DNA from: a virus
Virus record (IMG/VR): IMGVR_UViG_3300036791_000481
Coordinates: 1 to 20,548 of that record
Length of the DNA: 20,548 nucleotides
Direction: 5' to 3' (one strand)
The translations under genes and the position numbers were made by a program. This document shows, piece by piece, positions 1 through 4,892 of the stretch. Within the stretch, counting starts at the first letter, position 1; every line of letters starts with the position of its first letter. The notes below the pieces were generated by a model, which was not told where the DNA came from, made no database searches, and was given only the letters and a program-made list of their open reading frames with translations.

Positions 1-2
1 AC

Positions 3-431
3 CCCCCCGATCGGGGCCTCCAACCCCCCCGAAATGTTGCCCCGACCCTTAAGAGTCCCAAGAAAGAAGACCCTAAGACGCGCGCACAGGCGCGCGAAGC
101 AAGCCAGGATTCAGATTCTGCCTTGTTAGGAAGAAAGTCCGACGCTGCGCCGACCGAGGCCGAGGTCAAAGGCGACCGTGAGCGATCGAATGAGGAGCTG
201 AAGGCTGCAGGCGACAATGGCCTCGTCGTCCTGGCGCTCGGCAAGTCCCTGCGCCGTCCCGCCTACGCCCCAGGAGCGTGGCCAAGCCAGAAGAACCACG
301 CAGCCACCGCAGCAGCCGTCGCTGCAATTTCAGGCCGGCCGTACGCGACGCTGAGCGACGCGCACCTCAAGGCCATGCGAGCGCAATATTCGGCCAACCT
401 TGGGGGCCGGGCGATGGGACGCGTGTCATGA
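3..431 (+). CDS. hypothetical protein, 5'-partial at window edge
   Basis: The frame ending at the TGA at 429-431 is open all the way back to the left edge, so the gene probably begins outside the window; a TTG at 123 is only the first start-like codon inside it. The visible N-terminal part is rich in Pro, Lys, Asp and Ala and looks disordered. The C-terminal half holds the segment LVVLALGKSLRRPAYAPGAW and a short Ala-rich helix, and ends in GGRAMGRVS. I recognise no domain. Its stop overlaps the next start (ATGA at 428-431), which suggests translational coupling with the zinc-ribbon gene. The chief doubt is whether the region left of 123 is truly coding. Confidence 0.5.
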   Translation, partial: PPDRGLQPPRNVAPTLKSPKKEDPKTRAQAREASQDSDSALLGRKSDAAPTEAEVKGDRERSNEELKAAGDNGLVVLALGKSLRRPAYAPGAWPSQKNHAATAAAVAAISGRPYATLSDAHLKAMRAQYSANLGGRAMGRVS

Positions 432-790
432 CCGATGCCTACTGGGCAGAGTGGGGCGAGGAGGACGACGACGAGGTTAACGCCTATGGGACGCCGAAGG
501 AGCGCCCAGCTTCACGTCATTGCCAGCATTGCGGCGATAGCACCCGCCAGCTCGACGTCGTTCAGGTCACGTATGAGCGCCTGGGCCGCGAGCTGGGGCC
601 GTTCCCGCTTGTGCTGTGCGCGCGCTGTCGTGCCCTTGAGCAGGCGGACGCTAACGCACTGTTCCTGCTCCAGAAGCTCGCAAGCATCGGCGTCAGCCCC
701 AAGGCGATTGACGAAATCGTCCGCAGAAGCCCCGCCGATGTGCAGGCCCTCGTCCGTGCGTTCCGGCGGCAAACGACAGAGCCGCCATGA
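428..790 (+). CDS. small zinc-ribbon protein (two CxxC pairs)
   Basis: A 120-residue protein starting at the ATG inside the ATGA overlap with the upstream gene. It has an acidic N-terminus (WGEEDDDEV), then two cysteine pairs, CQHC near residue 36 and CARC near residue 65, spaced as in a zinc ribbon. A helical C-terminal half follows, with a helix-turn-helix-like stretch (IGVSPKAIDEIVRRSPADVQ). A nucleic-acid or protein-binding role is inferred from the zinc ligands; no specific family was recognised. A longer frame is open upstream to 278, but the coupled ATG at 428 is the better start. The stop at 788-790 is followed within a few bases by the first pentamer array. Confidence 0.7.
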   Translation: MTDAYWAEWGEEDDDEVNAYGTPKERPASRHCQHCGDSTRQLDVVQVTYERLGRELGPFPLVLCARCRALEQADANALFLLQKLASIGVSPKAIDEIVRRSPADVQALVRAFRRQTTEPP

Positions 791-797
791 TCACCGC

Positions 798-972
798 CGC
801 TCCTCAGCGCAGCGCGGCTCAACGCCGCTCGCCTCTCCGCAACGCAACTCGCCTCATCTCACCGCGCCGCTCCTCGACGCCACGCCGCTCTCCGCCGCTC
901 GCCGCTCCTCTCCGCGTCGCGCCGCAGCGCAGCGCAGCTCTCCGCATCACATCGCCCCGCAACGCTCCGCAA
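798..972 (+). repeat. CKCNN pentamer array 1 (35 units)
   Basis: Read in steps of five from 798, all 35 consecutive pentamers have the form C-(G/T)-C-N-N except one CAC at 948-950. By hand count there are 22 CGC, 12 CTC and 1 CAC units. The last two bases of each unit vary freely (AA, TC, GC, AG, AT and others). No insertion or deletion breaks the phase over 175 bases. The array starts 7 bases after the stop of the zinc-ribbon gene and stops just before the ribosome-binding site of the next gene. Composition is about 52% C and 22% G on the transcribed-sense strand. A period of 5 is incompatible with conserved coding. I do not recognise it as a described element. Confidence 0.9.
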
Positions 973-980
973 CCACAACC

Positions 981-985
981 GAGGT
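981..985 (+). promoter_or_regulatory. ribosome-binding site for the 993 gene
   Basis: GAGGT lies seven bases before the ATG at 993 and immediately after the end of the pentamer array, so the start is fixed just outside the repeat. Confidence 0.7.
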
Positions 986-992
986 GTAACCC

Positions 993-1586
993 ATGGACTT
1001 CACCCGCGCCGTCGTAACCATCACCGGAACCTCCCCCTACTCCCAGAGCAGAAGCCACAGCGAACCCTTCCTCGAAGGCGAATCTCACGACGCTCACGAC
1101 CGCCGAACCTGGCGCCATAAAATGTCCGTCCAAACCGTCAAAGGAAAAACCACCGTCGTCGTCCCAGCTCACGGGCTCCATCAGGCAATCGCCGCCGCCG
1201 CAAAATATTCCAAACGTCAAATCCCAGGCCAAGGCAAAGCAACCTGGACCGCCAAATTCATGTCAGGCATCGCCATCCTGGAAAACCCGGCGCTCAACAT
1301 CGATCCCCAGTCCGTCGAATCGGTGACGCTCCCCATGAACGCCGACGGCGTCCGCGGCAGCGGAAAGCGCGTGCCCAGAGTGTTCCCCGAGATGCCCGAG
1401 TGGGAATGCACCTTCGAGGTCGTCATCCTCGACCCAATCATCACCGAAGAAATCTTCCGCGACTTCCTGGAACTCGCCGGACTGCTCATCGGCATCGGAC
1501 GCTTTCGCCCAGAGAAAGGCGGCACCAACGGACGCTTCGTCGTCTCCAAGCTGCAATGGGTCGACAACCGACGCGCCGCCGCCTGA
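993..1586 (+). CDS. conserved phage-type protein, possible RAMP/Cas7-like fold
   Basis: A 197-residue protein with a good ribosome-binding site. Three motif regions stand out: an N-terminal strand ending in ITGTSPYSQS (about residues 10-19), a strand-turn-helix VVVPAHGLHQAIAAAAKY (about 55-72) followed by IPGQGKATW, and a C-terminal glycine-rich stretch IGIGRFRPEKGGTNGRF (about 167-183). I have the impression of a conserved phage family of unknown function. The order of elements (first strand, proline-turn-helix, late Gly-rich loop) resembles RAMP-superfamily proteins such as Cas7, but this is by eye only and there is no CRISPR locus here. It sits between two pentamer arrays. The real role is unknown; an RNA- or ssDNA-binding function is a guess. 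Confidence 0.75.
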   Translation: MDFTRAVVTITGTSPYSQSRSHSEPFLEGESHDAHDRRTWRHKMSVQTVKGKTTVVVPAHGLHQAIAAAAKYSKRQIPGQGKATWTAKFMSGIAILENPALNIDPQSVESVTLPMNADGVRGSGKRVPRVFPEMPEWECTFEVVILDPIITEEIFRDFLELAGLLIGIGRFRPEKGGTNGRFVVSKLQWVDNRRAAA

Positions 1587-1590
1587 TCGC

Positions 1591-1770
1591 CGCTCCGCAC
1601 CTCACCGCCCCACATCGCCGCACCACTCACCGCAACGCCACTCCACGCATCGCTTCGCCGCTCGACTCAACTCGCCGCGACGCGCCTCGCCGCTACTCGC
1701 CGCCGCGCTCCTCTGCGCCCCGCTCCGCAACGCATCGCTTCGCAGCTCCGCGCGTCTCAACGCAACGCCC
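1591..1770 (+). repeat. CKCNN pentamer array 2 (36 units)
   Basis: From 1591 to 1770 every pentamer reads C-(G/T)-C-N-N apart from CAC units at 1611 and 1621: 23 CGC, 11 CTC, 2 CAC by hand count. It begins four bases after the TGA of the upstream gene and ends shortly before AGGAG at 1777. Some sub-words recur: CGCATCGCTTCGC at 1646 and again at 1731, and CTCACCGCAACGC at 1626, which is also found in array 3 at 2367. The orientation matches array 1 (C-rich on the plus strand). Confidence 0.9.
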
Positions 1771-1776
1771 CACACC

Positions 1777-1781
1777 AGGAG
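1777..1781 (+). promoter_or_regulatory. ribosome-binding site for the 1788 gene
   Basis: AGGAG with a six-base gap to the ATG at 1788, placed just after the last pentamer of array 2. Confidence 0.8.
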
Positions 1782-1787
1782 AACCCC

Positions 1788-2312
1788 ATGAGCTTCACCG
1801 CCAACACCACAAACGCTCAGCACCTCCGCCGCCTCGCCGACCTCTTCAACACCACCTCAATCGGCGAACTCGCGACCTATCGCGCCATGACCCAGCACCT
1901 CGGCTTCGACATCCACACCCGCCGGTGGCTCACCATCGCAGCCAAGCGCATCGCCAACGAAGAAACCGGCGCCATCTTCGCCACCGAACGCAACGTCGGC
2001 TATCGCCGCCTCCCAGGCGCTCAGGCCCACGCACTCGGCCGACAGGCACGCCATCGCATCCGCAGGGTCAGCAACGTCACCGTCAAATTTATCACCAGAG
2101 CCCTCGTGCTCACCAACGACATGCCAGACGAGGACCGGCGCACCATCCTCACCGAACTCGCTGCGCTGAACCTGCTGAAGCACCTGACCATGGATCGCCA
2201 TCTGCCCCGCGATCCCGGCGTGGCGCCGATGCCGACCGTTGACGCCGTGCGTCGCAGCATCGAGGTGCTGCGGGAGCGCCACCGCGATCCCCCTTCGGCG
2301 CCGCCTCCGTGA
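1788..2312 (+). CDS. probable winged-helix DNA-binding phage protein
   Basis: A 174-residue basic protein. Residues about 22-77 show a pattern I associate with small phage wHTH proteins: a helix, TTSIGELATYRAMTQHLGFD (turn and recognition helix), then RRWLTIAAKRIANEETGAIF and a wing-like segment ending NVGYRRL. The rest is helical and basic (RQARHRIRRVSNVTVKFITR), ending in a proline-rich tail. DNA binding is inferred from this pattern; no operator is known. It lies between pentamer arrays 2 and 3 and upstream of the NusG-like gene, so a role in phage transcription or replication control is plausible. The first part has an unusually uniform C-ending codon choice. The exact family is not recognised. 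Confidence 0.75.
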   Translation: MSFTANTTNAQHLRRLADLFNTTSIGELATYRAMTQHLGFDIHTRRWLTIAAKRIANEETGAIFATERNVGYRRLPGAQAHALGRQARHRIRRVSNVTVKFITRALVLTNDMPDEDRRTILTELAALNLLKHLTMDRHLPRDPGVAPMPTVDAVRRSIEVLRERHRDPPSAPPP

Positions 2313-2321
2313 ACCAATCGC

Positions 2322-2391
2322 CGCACCTCAACTCAGCGCTACGCCCCGCCTCGCAACGCAGCTCGGCTCACCGCAACGCATCGCATCTCCC
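2322..2391 (+). repeat. CKCNN pentamer array 3 (14 units)
   Basis: Fourteen uninterrupted pentamers of the form C-(G/T)-C-N-N: 9 CGC and 5 CTC, no exception. It starts nine bases after the stop of the wHTH gene and ends 22 bases before the ATG of the NusG-like gene. It is shorter than arrays 1 and 2 but has the same strand orientation and a similar right boundary, a run of CCAC/ACC before the start region. Confidence 0.88.
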
Positions 2392-2401
2392 ACCACACCA
2401 T

Positions 2402-2405
2402 GGAG
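2402..2405 (+). promoter_or_regulatory. ribosome-binding site deciding the NusG-like start
   Basis: GGAG lies eight bases before the ATG at 2414. The same frame is open back to a GTG at 2309, but that start would translate array 3 into a low-complexity leader, so 2414 is preferred. Confidence 0.6.
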
Positions 2406-2413
2406 CCCACGCG

Positions 2414-2998
2414 ATGCTTGACGCACAACCGGACAGGGGGTTAGATCGCCAACAGAGCCGGATCGGTCCTATTCCCGTCCGGTGCGGTAGCCGTCATGGC
2501 CCCCGCTGGTTCGTCGCCACCACCCACGACCCGGCCGTCGCCGACACCAACCTCGCCAACCAGCACTTCGAAGCCTGGTTCCCCACCATCGCCGTCCGCC
2601 GCCGCGATCCTCGCGGCCGATGGGACGTGGTGCCCAGGCCGCTGTTCGGCCCCAGCTACATCTTCGTCCGCTTCAACCCCGCTGCCGACCCGTGGGGCGT
2701 CATCCTGAGCACCTACGGCGTCCGGTCCATCATCATGTTCGAACTCGGTATTCCAGCACCATGCCAGGAGGGGGCCGTGGAAGCCCTCCAGGCGGGCGAG
2801 GAGGCCAGGCGGCTACTCACCCACCAGCCGGACGAGACGCTGCGGGCACTGAGCTCGTGTCAGGTCGTCGCCGGTCCCTTCCGTGGCCACCGCGGTCAGG
2901 TCGTGGCCGTGAACGGAGGACGGGTTGTGGTTACCCTGATGATCTTCGGCCGGTTGCAGGACGTTCACGTCGCGGCCTCCTGTCTGGAGGCAGCCTAA
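2414..2998 (+). CDS. NusG-like transcription elongation/antitermination factor
   Basis: A 194-residue protein with the two-domain layout of the NusG family. Residues about 30-110 match an NGN domain: PRWFVATTHDP at the start, HFEAWFPTIAVRRRD, then LFGPSYIFVRFNP, and a strand ending in GVRSIIMF. Residues about 149-180 form a KOW domain: CQVVAGPFRGHRGQVVAVNG followed by RVVVTLMIFG. Family knowledge: NusG and its specialised paralogues (RfaH, LoaP and others) bind RNA polymerase beside the transcription bubble and change pausing or Rho-dependent termination. A phage-encoded copy is likely a specialised paralogue acting on phage operons; this is inference. It is the last gene of the run that carries pentamer arrays, and its TAA overlaps the stop of the convergent minus-strand zinc-finger frame. 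Confidence 0.88.
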   Translation: MLDAQPDRGLDRQQSRIGPIPVRCGSRHGPRWFVATTHDPAVADTNLANQHFEAWFPTIAVRRRDPRGRWDVVPRPLFGPSYIFVRFNPAADPWGVILSTYGVRSIIMFELGIPAPCQEGAVEALQAGEEARRLLTHQPDETLRALSSCQVVAGPFRGHRGQVVAVNGGRVVVTLMIFGRLQDVHVAASCLEAA

Positions 2999-3189
2999 CC
3001 CTGCGGCCGGACTAGACTGCCAGATCGCCACGACTGGAGGATTTCCCGCCGTTCCTGGTAGTTCCACCGCTGTTGGCAGGCCTTCCCGCAGAACCTTTGC
3101 CAGCCGCGCCGAACGGGGAACGTATTGCCGCAAGCTGAACAGGTTCGCTGTTCGATGTGTTTCGCCACGCCAGCCTTTCGAGCAACCAT
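2995..3189 (-). CDS. zinc-finger tail of HNH protein or small separate zinc-finger gene
   Basis: A 64-residue minus-strand frame with a clear finger: CSACGNTFPVRRGWQRFCGK followed by ACQQRWNYQERRE. Such fingers occur in endonuclease-associated proteins. It overlaps the 3' half of the HNH frame in a different reading frame, and the HNH frame over this stretch is low-complexity, so the finger is probably the natural C-terminus of the HNH protein reached by a frameshift. The alternative is a separate gene starting at the ATG at 3189. Its stop (TAG) shares bases 2996-2997 with the TAA of the convergent NusG-like gene, a tight tail-to-tail join that supports this frame as the true end. Confidence 0.6.
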   Translation of the reverse strand: MVARKAGVAKHIEQRTCSACGNTFPVRRGWQRFCGKACQQRWNYQERREILQSWRSGSLVRPQG

Positions 3190-3569
3190 TGCCGCCTCGC
3201 CATCCCAGCCCGGACGAAATCCTGCAACGCGTAGCCGAGTTCCGCCAATTCAGCGTCGCTCCAGTGTGGCATCGCCAGAAGTTTCCGGTATCTGAACCGA
3301 AGTCGCGTGTGAATGTAGCGTCGCTTGGCCGCAACCGTTGGGAACACGCGGTCTCCGGCAATTGCGTTGCACTCGCCGCACGTCGGCAACAGCACCTTCC
3401 CTGGGATCGCGTCCAGAATGCCCACCAACATGGTGACCACGCTGATCGGCACGAAGTGATCGTATGCCGTGGCTCTCACGCCGCAGAACACGCAGACCCT
3501 TTGGCGCGTGATCTGCCGGTAGAAGCGCTGGAAGTGGCCGATACGTGGTTGAGAGGATGCTCTGCTCAT
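3012..3569 (-). CDS. HNH endonuclease (frame likely shifted near the 3' end)
   Basis: The ATG at 3569 gives 185 residues. Residues about 24-90 show an HNH-type nuclease core: CVFCG (first zinc pair), then TAYDHFVPIS with the catalytic-type DH, then CGECNAIAGDRVFPT with a second CxxC and Asn, then KRRYIHTRLRFRYRKLL. Family knowledge: HNH enzymes of this kind cut DNA and spread as homing endonucleases or work near phage packaging genes. After about residue 130 the frame becomes Gly/Ser/Ala-rich, while a zinc finger appears in another frame, suggesting a frameshift close to 3160-3190. The frame is open upstream to 3728; that extension is unlike protein. No good ribosome-binding site is visible before 3569. 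Confidence 0.7.
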   Translation of the reverse strand: MSRASSQPRIGHFQRFYRQITRQRVCVFCGVRATAYDHFVPISVVTMLVGILDAIPGKVLLPTCGECNAIAGDRVFPTVAAKRRYIHTRLRFRYRKLLAMPHWSDAELAELGYALQDFVRAGMARRQWLLERLAWRNTSNSEPVQLAAIRSPFGAAGKGSAGRPANSGGTTRNGGKSSSRGDLAV

Positions 3570-3839
3570 AAAGGCAGAAATAACGCCCGTGGCTGCGTTG
3601 TCAACGCATAATGCTGTATGGATGCGGGGAACACCGTTGTCGCCGCGTAGCCTCCCCTCTAGACCCCCTCTGTGCCCATCGCTGGCGGCTTCGGGCCATG
3701 GCGGACTACATCGAACGGCATGCCTCACGAAATAGAGAGGTGCGATAAAATCCGTTATCGCGCCTATCGCAATTCCCCGCCGATTATCGCGCCTAGCTGG
3801 CCCGTCTGCGGTATCGCACCCAGGTCGGGCGCGACACGG
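3570..3839. other. gene-free gap with TATCGC word cluster
   Basis: I see no credible gene in this 270-bp stretch. Its right part (3742-3817) holds TATCGC at 3756, 3765, 3785 and 3812 and the reverse word GCGATA at 3742. GCGATAA (3742-3748) and TTATCGC (3755-3761) form an inverted repeat around six bases, and TTATCGCGCCTA occurs twice (3755 and 3784), 29 bases apart. This resembles an operator cluster or a weak hairpin. It lies between the 3' end of the CPCC gene and the 5' side of the HNH gene, both on the minus strand. Confidence 0.6.
3577..3604 (-). promoter_or_regulatory. candidate promoter for the minus-strand HNH gene
   Basis: On the minus strand an exact TTGACA (3604-3599) is followed after 16 bases by TATTTC (3582-3577), only a partial match to a -10 box. 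A start from it would make a nearly leaderless HNH message. Weak evidence. Confidence 0.2.
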
Positions 3840-4055
3840 TCACGGCTTGGCCAGCGGGTAGGCGAGGTCGCACACTGTCTGCGCGGCGTAGCGATACTGC
3901 ATCGGCTGGTTGCAGCACGGGCAGGTCAGCAGCCCCGCCACCTGCATGCCGCGCGGCGGCACCACGCCCCAGCTGCCGCCGAACAGTTTATCAACCCTGG
4001 CACCGTCGCTGCGGGTGTTGCCGTCCCAGCCGGGCGGGCTCGTGTCGGTGCTCAT
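3840..4055 (-). CDS. small CPCC-motif hypothetical protein
   Basis: A 71-residue minus-strand protein from the ATG at 4055. It looks protein-like: VDKLFGGSWGVVPPRGMQVA, then LLTCPCCNQPMQYRYAAQTV, then CDLAYPL. The CPCC with a nearby third Cys suggests metal binding, although a second full CxxC is missing. A G-rich stretch (GGGGGC, minus sense) about four bases upstream could serve as a ribosome-binding site. It is divergent from the Ig-like gene, with only 28 bases between the two starts. The frame is open upstream to 4244, but that part is antisense to the Ig-like gene. Function unknown; moderate doubt that it is expressed. Confidence 0.45.
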   Translation of the reverse strand: MSTDTSPPGWDGNTRSDGARVDKLFGGSWGVVPPRGMQVAGLLTCPCCNQPMQYRYAAQTVCDLAYPLAKP

Positions 4056-4083
4056 GCTGCCCCCATCAGGTGAATGATCCGCC

Positions 4084-4545
4084 GTGAGCATAACCATCAG
4101 CGGCAACATCACCATCAGCGGCAGCATCGACCTCGCCCCGCCGCCATCACTCACACCCGTCGTCACCACACGCATCGATCGCTTCACCGTCACCGCACAG
4201 GGAAACCAAATGGCATACACGCTGCCGATCGACCGCATGATCACCGTCCAGGTCGCCTATTTGGATTCCGGCGGTAATCCCGCGCCCGTGCAGGCCGTCG
4301 CATGGTCGGCGTCAAATGACACGCTGCTCACCGTCGCCCCCGATGCCAATGACGACACCACCTGCGCCGTTACACCCATCGGCCCGCTCGGCTCGTGCCA
4401 GGTCGTCGCAACAGCAGATGCCGATCTCGGCGCCGGCGTTACAAATGTTCTAACGACGTTGGATATTACACTCGTTGCCGGCGAGGCGGTCGTGGGCACG
4501 ATCAATGTCGTGGGCGATCCACAGCCAATCCCGGGCGGGCCGTGA
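4084..4545 (+). CDS. Ig-like (BIG2-type) domain protein
   Basis: A 153-residue protein starting with GTG at 4084; AGGTGA ends ten bases upstream. Its N-terminus has short beta repeats (SITISGNITISGS). Residues about 35-140 resemble a bacterial Ig-like domain: VQVAYLDSGGNPAPVQAVAW, SNDTLLTVAPD, then LGSCQVVATADADLGAG and a closing strand. Family knowledge: such domains decorate phage heads and tails or mediate weak surface binding. It comes directly before the terminase genes and overlaps the DUF5681 gene by GTGA (4542-4545). A decoration or accessory structural role is an inference. Confidence 0.72.
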   Translation: MSITISGNITISGSIDLAPPPSLTPVVTTRIDRFTVTAQGNQMAYTLPIDRMITVQVAYLDSGGNPAPVQAVAWSASNDTLLTVAPDANDDTTCAVTPIGPLGSCQVVATADADLGAGVTNVLTTLDITLVAGEAVVGTINVVGDPQPIPGGP

Positions 4546-4892
4546 GCGCAGACGACAACTCACAGCAGGCCATCAGCAGACGCCCGGGACAGTGGGCGCC
4601 TGGCCAATCCGGCAACCCCGGCGGTCGTCCAAAAGGCATCGAAGCGCTCGCCCGCGCATATACCCCGCAGGCACTCGAAGCCCTCGTCGTTGCGCTCCAA
4701 GACCCGGGCACACGTGTTGCTGCTGCCGTCGCGCTGCTCGATCGCGGCTGGGGCAAGCCCAAGCAGACCATCGCAGGCGACGCCGACAACCCCGTGACCT
4801 ACGTCATCCGCGGCCCCACTCCAGTAGAGTCCACATCGGAATGGCTCAAATTACACGCACCGGTGCTCGATGCTGACACTGACGCGGGATGA
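4542..4892 (+). CDS. DUF5681-domain protein, probable small terminase subunit
   Basis: A 116-residue protein starting with the GTG at 4542, overlapping the preceding stop. The N-terminal GQSGNPGGRPKG (about residues 21-32) is the hallmark of DUF5681, followed by a helical segment (ALARAYTPQALEALVVALQD, then RVAAAVALLDRGWGKPKQ). Family knowledge: DUF5681 proteins often lie directly upstream of phage large terminases and are commonly taken as small-terminase-like DNA-recognition proteins. Its last 23 bases overlap the large terminase gene, so the two are likely co-translated. The small-subunit role is inferred from context. Confidence 0.75.
   Translation: MSADDNSQQAISRRPGQWAPGQSGNPGGRPKGIEALARAYTPQALEALVVALQDPGTRVAAAVALLDRGWGKPKQTIAGDADNPVTYVIRGPTPVESTSEWLKLHAPVLDADTDAG

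Noticed and set aside
435-2242. Long open frames crossing the pentamer arrays, such as 435-989, 787-1017 and 1400-2242
   Set aside because: The CKCNN unit cannot form a stop in any forward frame, so frames stay open by necessity; the translations are Arg/Ser/Pro/His-rich and unlike proteins.
798-2391. CRISPR array or ordinary microsatellite as the explanation of the repeats
   Set aside because: There is no repeat-spacer structure, and the units are degenerate at two of five positions, unlike an exact tandem microsatellite.
798-2391. Diversity-generating retroelement (variable repeats made by a reverse transcriptase)
   Set aside because: No reverse transcriptase or template repeat is seen, and the variable positions are not confined to sites of adenine.
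2309-2413. GTG start at 2309 for the NusG-like gene
   Set aside because: It would translate array 3 as a low-complexity leader and has no ribosome-binding site, while GGAG precedes the ATG at 2414.
3189-4073. Plus-strand frames 3189-3611 and 3672-4073
   Set aside because: They are antisense to the HNH gene and the CPCC gene and their translations are not protein-like.
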